NCBI GenBank assembly: GCA_963832965.1
Contig: CAWHVW010000007.1
Coordinates: 310,001-374,000, forward strand
DNA length: 64,000 nt
Direction: 5' to 3'
DNA from: CAWACP01 sp963832965
GTDB taxonomy: Bacteria; Acidobacteriota; Terriglobia; Bryobacterales; Bryobacteraceae
Positions 42,601 to 51,850 of the stretch are shown in pieces (position 1 is the first letter of the stretch; each line of letters begins with the position of its first letter). A program made the position numbers and the translations under genes. A model generated the notes under the pieces. The model searched no databases, was not told the DNA's origin, and was given only the letters and a program-made list of their open reading frames with translations.

Positions 42601-43143
42601 ATGAAGTTTGTTGCAGGCCTGCTCATCCTGACGGGTGGGGCGTTATTCGCCTCCGCGCCACCGGACCAGACGTCTGCCCTGCCCGCGGCAGGGCCCCGGC
42701 AGACGATTGTCACCCAGGCGCAGGTGGACCGCTGGCTGCAGATCTGGCAGAAACGGCTAGCCTTGGACGACTGGAAGATCGAGGCGCACATCGTGCGCCA
42801 GAACGATCTCAACCGCGACACGCTGGGCAATCTCAAGTGGAGCGCCTCCGGCCACACCGCCACCATCAAGGTTCTGGACCCGCTCGATTACGACATGCCC
42901 GCCGCCCTCATCCCCTCCGACATCGAGCGCACGGTGGTTCATGAGCTGGTGCATCTGGAACTCTCGGTCTTGCCGCGAAACGGAAGCAAGCTGGTGGAGG
43001 AGCGCGTGGTGAACCGGATGACCGAGGCGCTGCTGGGGCTCGACCGCGGGGACAACTACGAAGCCCGTATCGCCGCCGGCCCCGTTCATCCAAGGATCAA
43101 GCACCTTTCACTCGACGACGACAGCGCGGCCCGGTCGAAATAG
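42601..43143 (+). CDS. Secreted protein with HExxH metalloprotease-like motif
   Basis: 180 aa from ATG 42601 (a GTG at 42589 is also possible). Signal peptide MKFVAGLLILTGGALFAS. A helical domain carries VVHELVHLELSVLP, a HExxH zinc motif, with DDWKIEAHIVRQNDLN upstream. The pattern resembles small SprT-like or M-family minigluzincins. The third ligand is not certain. Secreted; substrate unknown. Confidence 0.7.
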   Translation: MKFVAGLLILTGGALFASAPPDQTSALPAAGPRQTIVTQAQVDRWLQIWQKRLALDDWKIEAHIVRQNDLNRDTLGNLKWSASGHTATIKVLDPLDYDMPAALIPSDIERTVVHELVHLELSVLPRNGSKLVEERVVNRMTEALLGLDRGDNYEARIAAGPVHPRIKHLSLDDDSAARSK

Positions 43144-43183
43144 CGGGTCAGGTACTTCGATACAATCTGCTTTTGACCCGTTC

Positions 43184-43420
43184 ATGCTGAAACTGGGAAC
43201 GCTGCGCTGGAAGGGCCGCTGCAGCCGCCACCCGAGGTACGATCCGGCCAGCGATGGCGAAGGCGGCGTGCGCGGCGGATGCACGCGCTGTCTCCGTCTG
43301 CTGGAGATTCATGAGCAGCATTCCAGATTGGTGGGTCTGATGCGGAGTTTCGGGCCCTTGCGCGAGCGGCCGGTGAAGCCCGCGGACGCGCTGAATCGCC
43401 AGCGCGGGCTTTTTGATTAG
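43184..43420 (+). CDS. Small Cys-containing protein
   Basis: 78 aa. RWKGRCSRHPRYDPASDGEG and GGVRGGCTRCLRLLEIHEQHSRL give a Cys-His...Cys-x2-Cys pattern suggestive of a metal knuckle, followed by a helix. ATG start 40 bp after the HExxH gene. The spacing of conserved-type residues makes a real protein likely, but no family name can be given. It ends 8 bp before an inverted-repeat element. Confidence 0.6.
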   Translation: MLKLGTLRWKGRCSRHPRYDPASDGEGGVRGGCTRCLRLLEIHEQHSRLVGLMRSFGPLRERPVKPADALNRQRGLFD

Positions 43421-43428
43421 AAAGCGCA

Positions 43429-43510
43429 GGGGGGACAGATAGCTGCGTCCACGACCGCTGTGGAGCGTTGGTTGGGATCGGCCTACCTGGGACGCAGTTA
43501 TCTGTCCCCC
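43429..43510. mobile_element. 82-bp inverted-repeat element (GGGGACAGATA ends)
   Basis: GGGGGGACAGATAGCTGCGTCC at the left is mirrored by GGGACGCAGTTATCTGTCCCCC at the right, about 20 bp with one mismatch, around a ~38-nt centre. The right arm encodes the last two codons and TAA of rhaT. Compact MITE/REP-like unit without coding capacity. Confidence 0.75.
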
Positions 43511-44550
43511 AGCGTCCCCAGGTAGTTTCCATAGCCGACGATCACCGTCGACGCCACCAGCACAAACAGACTGACGAACAGCCACGTCCACGTGCGGCGG
43601 CTGGCGCCTCTCCATTCGTGCAGGCCGATTCCCCACAGGCTGCTGAAGATGATGATGCTGGCCATGTGCAGCGTCCAGCTGGAAAACTTGTAGCGGCCCA
43701 TTTGCGTTTCGCCCATGGTGTAGAAGAAGAACTGGAAGTACCACGTGGCGCCGGCCAGCGCCGAGAAGAAGTAGTTCCGCAGCAGGGGGCCGGTGAAATA
43801 TTCGCCACCGCTGCGGTTCTTGACGTTCAACAGAACGCACCACACGAAGTTCGTGGTGAAGCCTCCGAGCAGCACCACCACCAGAATTGGAAGGCCCTGC
43901 CAGAGCGTCGAGGTACCGTGCCGGAGGGTCAGTTCGCGGATGGGCGCGCCCGCATCCAGTCCGAAAGCGAAGCACGCGCTCATCACGCCGGAGAAGGTGG
44001 CCACCAGGATGCCTTTGCGCAGGTTGAATTCGCCGATCACCGCCTTCTTCTGCTGCTCGGACATCTCCCGTTCCTTGGACATGCCGGCCTTCCCGGCGCA
44101 GACGATTCCGGCCATGCACACGGCGATGCCGAAAACGATCACCTGGCCGGATGGCGATGGCAGCACTTTAGAAAAGAACTGGCCGTGGAAAACGGGCGGG
44201 ATCAGGGTGCCGAAGGCGGCGCAGTATCCCAGCACCATGGCCATCCCCAGAGACATGCCCAGATAGCGCATGGTCAAGCCGAAAGTAAGTCCGCCGAAGC
44301 CCCACAGCACGCCGAAGAAATAGACCCAGAACAGAGTGCTTCCCGGCGTTTCGCGCAGCGTCGAAACAAGACCGCTGGTCATCAGCGCGGCGAGCAGCCA
44401 CGGAACGATGATCCAACTGAAGAAACCGCCCACCAGCCAGTAGGTCTCCCAGGACCATCGCTTCACGGCGCGGTAGGGAACGTAGAAGCTGCCGGAGGCC
44501 AGGCCGCCCAGCCAATGAAAGACCACGCCAAGCGCAGGGTTGGGGATCAT
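43498..44550 (-). CDS. rhaT: L-rhamnose:H+ symporter RhaT
   Basis: 350 aa, ~10 transmembrane helices. NPALGVVFHWLGGLASGSFYVPYRAVKRWSWETYWLVGGF is the family opening, with WGFGGLTFGLTMRYLGMSLGMAM and GYGNYLGTLGDR at the end. Imports L-rhamnose with protons. The C-terminal stop is provided by the inverted-repeat element. No rhamnose catabolic gene is nearby. It starts 1 bp after the DUF4097 stop. Confidence 0.88.
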   Translation of the reverse strand: MIPNPALGVVFHWLGGLASGSFYVPYRAVKRWSWETYWLVGGFFSWIIVPWLLAALMTSGLVSTLRETPGSTLFWVYFFGVLWGFGGLTFGLTMRYLGMSLGMAMVLGYCAAFGTLIPPVFHGQFFSKVLPSPSGQVIVFGIAVCMAGIVCAGKAGMSKEREMSEQQKKAVIGEFNLRKGILVATFSGVMSACFAFGLDAGAPIRELTLRHGTSTLWQGLPILVVVLLGGFTTNFVWCVLLNVKNRSGGEYFTGPLLRNYFFSALAGATWYFQFFFYTMGETQMGRYKFSSWTLHMASIIIFSSLWGIGLHEWRGASRRTWTWLFVSLFVLVASTVIVGYGNYLGTLGDR

Positions 44551-44551
44551 G

Positions 44552-45352
44552 CTATGCGATATCGATGTCGCCGGAGTCGGTGGTCAGATCCACCACGGTC
44601 TCCCCCCCGCGGATGCTCCCGCGGACTTCCTGGTGGGTAGGCGGTTCACGATATTCCAGCCCGGGCGTGCTGATCTGGCCATGATCGGTCTGTATGCTGA
44701 TGTTGTAACCGCCCTCCGCCGCCAGCCTCACGGTGATTCCGCCCGAATCGGACTCGGCGCGCACGGGCATGGCGATGGCCTGCGCAATGCGAATCTCGCC
44801 GGAATCCGTGCTGACCTCGACATCGCCCAGAACATCCCGGGCTTCGATGTCGCCCGAATCGGTGCTGGCGAAGACGCGGCCGGTGACCTCGCGAATGCGT
44901 ATGGTTCCCGCGTCGGAAGTGGCGCGAACATTCGCATCGACGCTGAAGACTTCGACGTCGCCCGAGTCGGCTTCGCAATCCACCTGGCCGTTCACGCCTT
45001 CCACGCGGATGTCGCCGGAATCCGCGAGCGTCCGCACCCGCGTGTCCGCGGGCACAGCGATCTCGAGGAAAAGAGTCACGCCGCGGAGCAGCCAGCGGTT
45101 AGCGACGTCGCCGACGCGGATGGTGTCTCCGTCCTGCTCCACGGGAGGCGCCGATTCGAGCTGCCGGATGCGGTCTTCCACGCCGCCCCAGCCGAAGAAG
45201 GTGCGCCGCGCGCGAAGAGTTCCACGAATCCGCACCGAGCCGGACTCACCGGCGCGCACGCGAATGAGGCCCGAATCCACGGAAACATCGAGCGTTGCCG
45301 GGCCGGTGACGCTGAGTACGGTTTCGAACTTGCCTTCGGCGGTTTCATGCAT
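44552..45352 (-). CDS. DUF4097-type beta-repeat protein
   Basis: 266 aa. Repeating beta-strand units with the phrase DSGDI or a close variant (DSGDIRVEGVNGQVDC, DSGDVEVFSVDANVRATS, TDSGDIEARDVLGDVEVS, DSGEIRIA, SDSGGITVRL), about every 18-20 residues, fit a right-handed beta-helix. No signal peptide. Such proteins are often encoded next to PspC or sigma factors, neither seen here. Function unknown. Coupled to rhaT. Confidence 0.82.
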   Translation of the reverse strand: MHETAEGKFETVLSVTGPATLDVSVDSGLIRVRAGESGSVRIRGTLRARRTFFGWGGVEDRIRQLESAPPVEQDGDTIRVGDVANRWLLRGVTLFLEIAVPADTRVRTLADSGDIRVEGVNGQVDCEADSGDVEVFSVDANVRATSDAGTIRIREVTGRVFASTDSGDIEARDVLGDVEVSTDSGEIRIAQAIAMPVRAESDSGGITVRLAAEGGYNISIQTDHGQISTPGLEYREPPTHQEVRGSIRGGETVVDLTTDSGDIDIA

Positions 45353-45435
45353 GGCTGAACCCCTCTAACTGGACCCCTTTAATACGATACGAGAACTTGC
45401 GCGAAATGCCGCGGGGCGATATGGTGGTGTTCGCC

Positions 45436-46857
45436 ATGTCAGATCTGCGCACTCGTCGCGATTTCGTCAAACTTACCACGGCAGCACTGGCGCTCGCCGA
45501 GGCCCTGCCCGCCTCGGCCGCCGAAGCGGAGCAGCCGGCTGGAGACATCGAAGTTCGCCTCACCTCCGGCTCGAAGCGATATGCCCGGGAGGCGCCGGTG
45601 AGCTGGCGTCCCGCGGAGGGCACGCCCGACGACGCCATCATCCTCGATCCCGCCGAGACCTGCCAGAAGATGCTGGGGTTTGGAGCGGCGTTCACCGACG
45701 CTGCCTGCTATACGTTCAACCAGCTCGATCCCGGGCCGCGCGAACAATTGTTTCACGAATTGTTCCACCCATCCGAAATGGCTCTGAACGTATGCCGCAC
45801 CTGCATCGGATCGAGCGACTACTCGCGAACCGTCTACAGCTTCGACGAAGGCAACCCGGACCCCGCGTTGACGCGCTTCTCGATCGATCACGACAGAGAG
45901 TATATCCTGCCCATGCTGCAGCTCGGCCGCCGGATGAACCCCGACCTGTTTCTCTTCAGTTCCCCGTGGAGTCCTCCGGGGTGGATGAAATCCACCGGCT
46001 CCATGCTGGGCGGCACTTTGCACAAGAGATACTACGCGCCGTACGCTAATTATTTCGTGAAGTTCCTGCAGGCCTACGCCGCGGCGGGGGTCCCTATAAA
46101 TGCGATTACCGTTCAGAACGAGGTGGACACCGACCAGGACAGCAGGATGTCCGCGTGTTTGTGGGGGCAGGAGTATGAGGTGGAATTCGTCGCTGCGCAT
46201 TTGGGCCCCCAGCTTGAGAGGCACGGCATTCCCGCGAAGATCTGGATTATCGATCACAACTACAATTTGTGGGGGCGCGCCATCTGCGAACTCGACGACC
46301 CCGGCGTGAACAAGTATGTGGACGGCGTCGCCTGGCATGGCTACCTGGGCACGCCCGATGCAATGACTCGTGTGCATGACGCCCATCCGGAGAAGAACGC
46401 ATACTGGACCGAGGGCGGTCCGGATTACACCCAGCCCGGCTATTTGACCGAGTGGACCATGTGGGCGGCCACCTACGCGGGCATCCTGCGCAACTGGGCG
46501 CGGTCCATCACCGGCTGGAATCTGGCGCTGGACGAACATGGCAAGCCGAATGTCGGACCGTTCTCCTGCGGCGGCATGGTCACCATTCATTCGCAAACGA
46601 AGGAGATCACGCGCAGCGGCCAGTACTGGGGGTTCGCGCACTATTCGCGGGCCATCCAGCGGGGCGCCCGAAGGTTCGATTCACGCGGCGCGCTGGAAGA
46701 CGGTACGCACGTGGCGTTTGCGAATCCCGACAGCAGCAAAGTGGTGGTGCTGACCAACGCGGGAGCCTCGGAGAAGAAGGTGCGGCTGCTGCTGGCAGGC
46801 AAAATGGCGGAGGTGACGCTGCCTGGCGATGCCATCGCTACACTGATCTGGCGTTGA
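45436..46857 (+). CDS. GH30 glucosylceramidase-type glycosidase, Tat-exported
   Basis: 473 aa from ATG 45436. Tat signal RTRRDFVKLTTAALALAEAL. GH30 catalytic barrel: acid/base Glu229 in ITVQNEVDTDQ, nucleophile Glu326 in AYWTEGGPDY; also LGFGAAFTDAACY, SPWSPPGWMKSTGSM and the C-terminal beta domain after ~400. It hydrolyses beta-glucosyl or related linkages outside the cytoplasm; substrate not resolvable. Divergent from the DUF4097 gene (83 bp). Confidence 0.9.
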   Translation: MSDLRTRRDFVKLTTAALALAEALPASAAEAEQPAGDIEVRLTSGSKRYAREAPVSWRPAEGTPDDAIILDPAETCQKMLGFGAAFTDAACYTFNQLDPGPREQLFHELFHPSEMALNVCRTCIGSSDYSRTVYSFDEGNPDPALTRFSIDHDREYILPMLQLGRRMNPDLFLFSSPWSPPGWMKSTGSMLGGTLHKRYYAPYANYFVKFLQAYAAAGVPINAITVQNEVDTDQDSRMSACLWGQEYEVEFVAAHLGPQLERHGIPAKIWIIDHNYNLWGRAICELDDPGVNKYVDGVAWHGYLGTPDAMTRVHDAHPEKNAYWTEGGPDYTQPGYLTEWTMWAATYAGILRNWARSITGWNLALDEHGKPNVGPFSCGGMVTIHSQTKEITRSGQYWGFAHYSRAIQRGARRFDSRGALEDGTHVAFANPDSSKVVVLTNAGASEKKVRLLLAGKMAEVTLPGDAIATLIWR

Positions 46858-46867
46858 TCGTTGCCCT

Positions 46868-46924
46868 GTGGGGCAGGGCCGTGCCCTGCCTGCAGGGCTG
46901 TCAACCGGCGCGGCCCTGCCCCAC
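46868..46924. repeat. GTGGGGCAGGGCC inverted repeat
   Basis: GTGGGGCAGGGCC (46868-46880) and GGCCCTGCCCCAC (46912-46924) form a perfect 13-bp inverted repeat with a 31-nt loop between the GH30 stop and the next gene. May act as a terminator; related short palindromes are at 38932 and near 15960. Confidence 0.75.
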
Positions 46925-46948
46925 TTCCCCGATGTACGACACTGGATT

Positions 46949-48343
46949 TTGATCCGCCCCATACAGTTGCGTACCCTGCTGGCAGCCGTCTGCGCCCTCG
47001 CGCTGTATTGTCTCTACTTCTTCGGACTGAACCGCTGCGGGCTGCTGGGGCCTGACGAACCGCGTTATGCCGCCATCGGACTGCAAATGGCCCGCTCCGG
47101 CGACTTGGTTACGCCGGTGCTGTGGGGCAAACCCTGGTTCGAGAAACCTCCGCTGCTGTACTGGATGACCGCGGCGGCGTCGAACCTCGGGCCCCGCGTG
47201 CCGGTAGCGCTGCTCAGCGTGGCGTTCATAGCATTCTTCTTTGCCGCCCTGCGGCGGGAGTTTGGCGAACGCCCGGCGCTGTTCGCCACGGCCATTCTTG
47301 CCACCTCCGCCGGATGGCTCGGCTACAGCCACATCGCGGTCACGGATCTGCCGCTTTCGGCCACCTTCGCCGCGGGCATGCTGTTGCTGATGCGGCCCGC
47401 GGTTTCGTGGCGGCGCGCGGCGGTCAGCGGAGCACTCATCGGGCTCGCCGTACTCGCGAAGGGCCTGGTTCCCTTTGTGCTTCTGTTACCGGCGCTCTGG
47501 TTTCTGCGCCGCAACATTCGCGCAATCGCCGTGCTGCTGGGCATGGCCATAGCGGTGGCCATGCCATGGTACGCGGCCATCTCCACGCGTGCCGGCCGCG
47601 CATTCTTCGATGAATTCATCTGGAAGCATCACTTCGCGCGATTCACCAGCGAAGCGTTGCAGCACGTGCAGCCGTGGTGGTATTACGTACCCGTCCTGAT
47701 TGCCGGTCTGGCGCCATGGACACCCCTGGCCGTGCTGTTGCGGCGGCGCACTTTCGCCGACCCCCGCGCGCGATTCCTGCTCGCCTGGTTTCTCTGGGGC
47801 CTGGTCTTCTTCTCCGTCTCGCGGAACAAATTGCCCGGATATGTTCTTCCGCTGCTCCCCGCCGCGGCGGCGCTCCTCGGTCTGGCGCTGGACGCCGCGC
47901 GGCGCGCCTGGCTGGCCCTGGCCGCTTGTTCTTTGCTGGTCTATTTGTTCCCCGTTGCCGAACAAGCGCTGCCCATCGCGCTGGTCACCGGCATTCGACG
48001 GGCGGGCGTACAGTTTCCCTGGGCGCCGCTGTTACCCATAGCAGCATTGGCGATCGCCGCGGCAGCCCTCGAATTTCGACGCCACCGCCTGGCGGCTGCG
48101 ATGCTGGTGAGCGCTGGCGTGGTGGTGGCGACCACGCATTTCGTACTGACGTCGTTTCCCGTGCTCGATCACAACGTCTCCGCGCGAGTGGCCTGGCGCA
48201 AACTCTCCGGGCAACCGGGCCGGCCGTGCATTGCTTCGGGCGGGCGCGACTTCCGCTACGGCGTCAATTACTACTTTGGATTCGACGTGCCGGATTGCAC
48301 CGGCGCCCCCGGCGAACTTCCCGTGGCGGAGGGTGGCTCGTAG
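46949..48343 (+). CDS. ArnT/PMT-like GT-C glycosyltransferase
   Basis: 464 aa from TTG 46949, chosen because a GTG at 46868 lies in the inverted repeat; the exact start is uncertain. About 12 membrane helices. The first periplasmic loop has GPDEPRYAAIGLQMARSGDLVTP and WFEKPPLLYWMTAAA, the acidic-residue motif of ArnT/PMT_2 enzymes. It transfers sugars from polyprenyl carriers on the periplasmic side, to lipid A or other acceptors. Its 3' end overlaps the convergent gene by 73 bp. Confidence 0.85.
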   Translation: MIRPIQLRTLLAAVCALALYCLYFFGLNRCGLLGPDEPRYAAIGLQMARSGDLVTPVLWGKPWFEKPPLLYWMTAAASNLGPRVPVALLSVAFIAFFFAALRREFGERPALFATAILATSAGWLGYSHIAVTDLPLSATFAAGMLLLMRPAVSWRRAAVSGALIGLAVLAKGLVPFVLLLPALWFLRRNIRAIAVLLGMAIAVAMPWYAAISTRAGRAFFDEFIWKHHFARFTSEALQHVQPWWYYVPVLIAGLAPWTPLAVLLRRRTFADPRARFLLAWFLWGLVFFSVSRNKLPGYVLPLLPAAAALLGLALDAARRAWLALAACSLLVYLFPVAEQALPIALVTGIRRAGVQFPWAPLLPIAALAIAAAALEFRRHRLAAAMLVSAGVVVATTHFVLTSFPVLDHNVSARVAWRKLSGQPGRPCIASGGRDFRYGVNYYFGFDVPDCTGAPGELPVAEGGS

Positions 48344-49743
48344 CCCTCCTGATATACCTCGACGCCCTGTTGCGGAACCGCCATCTTCACGATCCTGTTT
48401 TCGCCCGGAAGCATCCACACATCGGCCGTGATGGGCTGTCCCTGCGGGGGCGTCACCGTCGCGGTGAAGTGATTCAACTCCTCACTGCGGCCGGCGAAGG
48501 CCACCTGCTCCTTGCCCCTGTACTCCACGCTGACGGGCGCTTCTCCCTGTCCCAGCATGTACGCGGTGAACTTCTGCGGATCGTGCGTCGATGTGCTGAC
48601 ACGCCGCGCCAGTAACGTGAACGGAAACAGCGGGAGGTTTTGCGAAATCACCACATCCCCGGCACCCGCCGGCTGGTCCTTCTCCTGGGGCCCCTGCCCC
48701 ATATCGACCTGATTGTGCGCCACTCCGCCCGAAAACGTGGTCTTCACGGCAATGGCCACCTGCCCCATCTTCGCCTTCACGCTCGCTTCGATGGGCTGAT
48801 AAGAATCGCTGGTGACTACGCGGTATTGCTCGATATCGATCTTCATCGGCCCCATCTGCGCGGCTCCGGAGCCGGAGAGATCGTAGTGTCCATCGTCGTG
48901 TTTGAGCGTGTAGGTCTCCGTGGCAACCAGGCTTCCGCCCATGTAGATGGTGAATTTCCCGGCGCCCCCGGAGTCCCCGGGCGCAGCCGCCGGCGGCTCG
49001 GCCTTCTTCTTCAGCAGCGTCTGAATTTCCGCCGGCAAAGCGAAGGTGGAATCGGGCAGGTCGACGTTGTACTTCATCTCGGAGAGTTCCACGTCGACGT
49101 CCTGCCCGGCCGCTTTCTCGGTGGTCTTAAACGGCTCCATCACGCCATCCACCGCGCGGTAATCCGAGAACGTGTTCTCGTAGGGGATGTCGCCCATTGC
49201 CGTTACGCGCGTGCCAGTCTGCTTCAGCAGCAAACCGGTCTTGCGGCTGAAGTACATGGTTTCCGCGCTGCCGCCATCGTTCGGGGTGAGCAGCACCTTG
49301 ATGCAATCTTCGTCTCCGACGCGTTCCGCGCCCACGGTTTCCACCTTCGAGTACTGCGCCCGCCAGTGTATGGGGGCATTGAAACGCGCCTCTCGCAATT
49401 CGTCGGCGCGCTCCGCGCCCTCCACGACGCGCGGCCCCTGCAGCGGATTCACTTCCCACGCGACCTCGCCGTTGGCGCCCTCCAGCATGATCCCAATAGC
49501 GCCGATGTCCACCTTCGTGAGCATCTTCGAAGGCTCCGCAGCGGAGAGTGACATATCGCCGGTGATCCCCTGCGCGGGAAGCGAGAGTGTACCCTTCGCC
49601 ACCTGGCTATGATGCTTCTCGTATGCCGCTTTTCCGCCGGTCACCTCAATGTAGCGATCCAGCACGGCCGCCGCTGGTGGAAGGCTCTCCTGACCCGGCA
49701 GAACAGCGCAGACGGCGAAAACCAGCGGAATGAGTTTATTCAT
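48271..49743 (-). CDS. Secreted LolA-like/outer membrane lipoprotein-sorting type protein
   Basis: 490 aa from ATG 49743 with AAGGGAA upstream. Signal peptide MNKLIPLVFAVCAVLPG, then ~220 residues of beta-rich LolA/LolB-like fold (VLDRYIEVTGGKAAYEKHHSQVAKGTLSL, TMYFSRKTGLLLKQTGTRV, YENTFSDYRAVDGVMEPFKT). A Pro/Ala linker precedes a second beta-rich half. Function unknown. Its start overlaps the S41 stop (ATGA). The last 73 bp overlap the ArnT-like gene. Confidence 0.75.
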   Translation of the reverse strand: MNKLIPLVFAVCAVLPGQESLPPAAAVLDRYIEVTGGKAAYEKHHSQVAKGTLSLPAQGITGDMSLSAAEPSKMLTKVDIGAIGIMLEGANGEVAWEVNPLQGPRVVEGAERADELREARFNAPIHWRAQYSKVETVGAERVGDEDCIKVLLTPNDGGSAETMYFSRKTGLLLKQTGTRVTAMGDIPYENTFSDYRAVDGVMEPFKTTEKAAGQDVDVELSEMKYNVDLPDSTFALPAEIQTLLKKKAEPPAAAPGDSGGAGKFTIYMGGSLVATETYTLKHDDGHYDLSGSGAAQMGPMKIDIEQYRVVTSDSYQPIEASVKAKMGQVAIAVKTTFSGGVAHNQVDMGQGPQEKDQPAGAGDVVISQNLPLFPFTLLARRVSTSTHDPQKFTAYMLGQGEAPVSVEYRGKEQVAFAGRSEELNHFTATVTPPQGQPITADVWMLPGENRIVKMAVPQQGVEVYQEGYEPPSATGSSPGAPVQSGTSNPK

Positions 49744-51014
49744 TTTTTTCCCTTCTGCCCAATCCACTCTATCGCAGCCTCCAGAGCGGTATCTTCGTGC
49801 CGCAGCAGCGCCGCGCGCGTGGGCTCGGCGATGGTATCGGGAATCACTCCACGGCCTTCCAGAACCTTGCCGCCCTCGGACACGTAGTTGGCCACGGGGT
49901 ACTGAAAACCATCCCCGTTCGGCAGCATCTCAATCACCGAAGGCAGCGCCGCGCCGGCGGTTTTCGATCCGAAGATACGCGCGCGGCCCAGATCCTGCAG
50001 CCCGCCGGCCAGAATTTCCGACGTGGAGGCGGACGCGCCATCCACCAGAACCGCCAGCGGCCCCTCAAACGGGTCCGCGCGTGGATAGATCACGAAGTTC
50101 AATGTGCTGTCCCGCAGATAAAGCGTTCCCAGGCGCTCGCCGGATTTGTCCACGAACCAGCCCGCCAGCCCCATGGCCATGGCGCCGATGCCGCCGGGGT
50201 TGCCGCGAATATCCAGAATGAAGCCACGGCAATCCGTGCAGGATTGGACGGCCTTTCCGAAGGCGTCCATCACTTTCGCGGGATCCAGAAACATGTTCAG
50301 GCGAAAGTAGCCGATGTCCGGGCGCACGGGCTTCGCGTCGATGGTGACATATATCGGTGGAAGATTCCCAAATCGCGTCAGCGTTCCCGGCGGTTGCGCG
50401 AAGGTCAGCTTGCGCTCCACTTCACGGCCCGTTCCGTCGATGAAACCGACGGTTGCGTTCTCTCCGATGCCGCCCCGCAGGCGCTGCTCCACCGCGTGCG
50501 ACAGCATCAGCTCGCGCAATGTGGAAGCGGTGTACGTCTTGTCCAGCGTGGCGATCACCGGCGCGATGGCGTTCGATCCAACCCGCGTCACCTCCCACCC
50601 CGTTTCAACGCCAGCCTGCTCCGCGGGCGAATTGGGAGCTACCGATGTCACCAGCGCCTGGTCGGCGATCACATCCACGTCCAGACCCAGCACTCCGGGC
50701 CCGCCTTCGCCACGTACACTCAAAGCCGCCTCGGTGGGCAGTATGGCGCAATGGCTCACCTTCAGCGTTGCCAGCATGCGCTCCATCACCGCGCGAGCTT
50801 CCTCGGTGGTGCGGGCCTTCTCCACTTCCGGCCGCAGCCGGTCGCGAACGGCTGTCCAGTCGATCCCGCCAAACTTCGGATCCCAGTATTTGTCGCGAAT
50901 GGTCTTCCAGACGTAATCGAAACTATCGAGATTGAGCTGGCGGAGCGAGTCGGTTTGCGCACAGACCGTAAGCGCGAGGGCAGCGCCGCAAATCAGTTTT
51001 GCCGGCCACGTCAT
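49740..51014 (-). CDS. S41-family serine peptidase, secreted
   Basis: 424 aa. Signal peptide MTWPAKLICGAALALTVCAQ. N-terminal helical region, PDZ-like part (~105-200: VTSVAPNSPAEQAGVETGWEV) and S41 core: FILDIRGNPGG, VLVDGASASTSEILAGGLQDLGRA with nucleophile Ser330. The later region reads GSKTAGAALPS instead of GKGSVQ, as in the tricorn/IRBP-like branch rather than CtpA; His88 (KVSHCA) may serve the charge relay. Contrast the dead S41 homologue at 1990. Part of an overlapping operon. Confidence 0.87.
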   Translation of the reverse strand: MTWPAKLICGAALALTVCAQTDSLRQLNLDSFDYVWKTIRDKYWDPKFGGIDWTAVRDRLRPEVEKARTTEEARAVMERMLATLKVSHCAILPTEAALSVRGEGGPGVLGLDVDVIADQALVTSVAPNSPAEQAGVETGWEVTRVGSNAIAPVIATLDKTYTASTLRELMLSHAVEQRLRGGIGENATVGFIDGTGREVERKLTFAQPPGTLTRFGNLPPIYVTIDAKPVRPDIGYFRLNMFLDPAKVMDAFGKAVQSCTDCRGFILDIRGNPGGIGAMAMGLAGWFVDKSGERLGTLYLRDSTLNFVIYPRADPFEGPLAVLVDGASASTSEILAGGLQDLGRARIFGSKTAGAALPSVIEMLPNGDGFQYPVANYVSEGGKVLEGRGVIPDTIAEPTRAALLRHEDTALEAAIEWIGQKGKK

Positions 51015-51850
51015 TGTTCCGCCGCCAGCAAGCGCTCAAATCGCGCCTGACTTTCGTCGACGAAGCGCCCGTATCCGGCGGGATCGATAAAAGGATTGTC
51101 CACGGCCCCGGCCTTCATTCGCGCGATCTTTTCCGTCATGCCGTAGTAGCTTCCGTGCGAGCCCAGAAACACGTCGCAGGAAAGCGCGCGCAGCGTCCGG
51201 AATGTGCGCGCGTAGTCGCCGGCGATGTCCGGATAGCGCGGGTTATGCAGCAGCTTCACGCCGGGGTTCACGCTGACGCCCCCAACGATAACGACGTGCA
51301 GCGGACGGCCTTTCTCCATCACCGTGGTGGTCCAGGTGGTGCAGCCTTTTGTGTGCCCCGGCGTCAAGTGCGCCACCAGGGTGGTGCCGCCAAGCGACAC
51401 GCCATCGCCATCGTGCAGCACGCGATCCACCGGACAACCACGCCAACTGATTTCGCCGTCGAAACGGAAATCACCCCGGCCGCCGTGCTCCACGATGTCG
51501 TCGTCGCCCGCCATCACCAGCACCTTCGCTCCGCTGGCCTCGCGGGCCGCGGCGAACCCGGCGACATGGTCGTCATGTGCCTGGCCGGTGAGCAGATAGC
51601 GGATGTCGTCGAATTTGAATCCGAGTTTCTTCACGCTCGCGCGCAACTGCGGCGCCATGCGCTCCCAGCCGGTGTTAATCAGGATGTTGCCTTGCGCGGT
51701 GGCGATGAGAAAGCAGGCGATTTCGTTGGAGCCCACATAGTAAATGTTGCCGGCGATGCGATATGGTTCCACCGGCTGGGCCCATTTTGCGGTGAAAGTT
51801 TCGGCCCGCGCGGCGAGGGCGACGGAAAGCAAGAGCGCAAAGCGCAGCAT
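51011..51850 (-). CDS. Subclass B3-like metallo-beta-lactamase-fold hydrolase (GOB-like Gln site)
   Basis: 279 aa from ATG 51850. Signal peptide MLRFALLLSVALAARA. The zinc motif reads GQAHDDHVAGFA: Gln90, His92, Asp94 and His95, where most B3 enzymes have HxHxDH; GOB-type enzymes have Gln at this place. His166 (LTPGHTKGCTTW) and His232 (GSHGSYYG) complete the site. B3 proteins hydrolyse beta-lactams, but many environmental homologues have other roles. It sits between a zinc-ribbon membrane protein (TGATG junction) and the S41 gene (ATGA). Confidence 0.85.
   Translation of the reverse strand: MLRFALLLSVALAARAETFTAKWAQPVEPYRIAGNIYYVGSNEIACFLIATAQGNILINTGWERMAPQLRASVKKLGFKFDDIRYLLTGQAHDDHVAGFAAAREASGAKVLVMAGDDDIVEHGGRGDFRFDGEISWRGCPVDRVLHDGDGVSLGGTTLVAHLTPGHTKGCTTWTTTVMEKGRPLHVVIVGGVSVNPGVKLLHNPRYPDIAGDYARTFRTLRALSCDVFLGSHGSYYGMTEKIARMKAGAVDNPFIDPAGYGRFVDESQARFERLLAAEQ

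Noticed and set aside
46868..46949. GTG 46868 as start of the ArnT-like protein
   Set aside because: It lies inside a 13-bp inverted repeat, and the added residues are non-hydrophobic and low-complexity; TTG 46949 just before the first membrane helix fits better.
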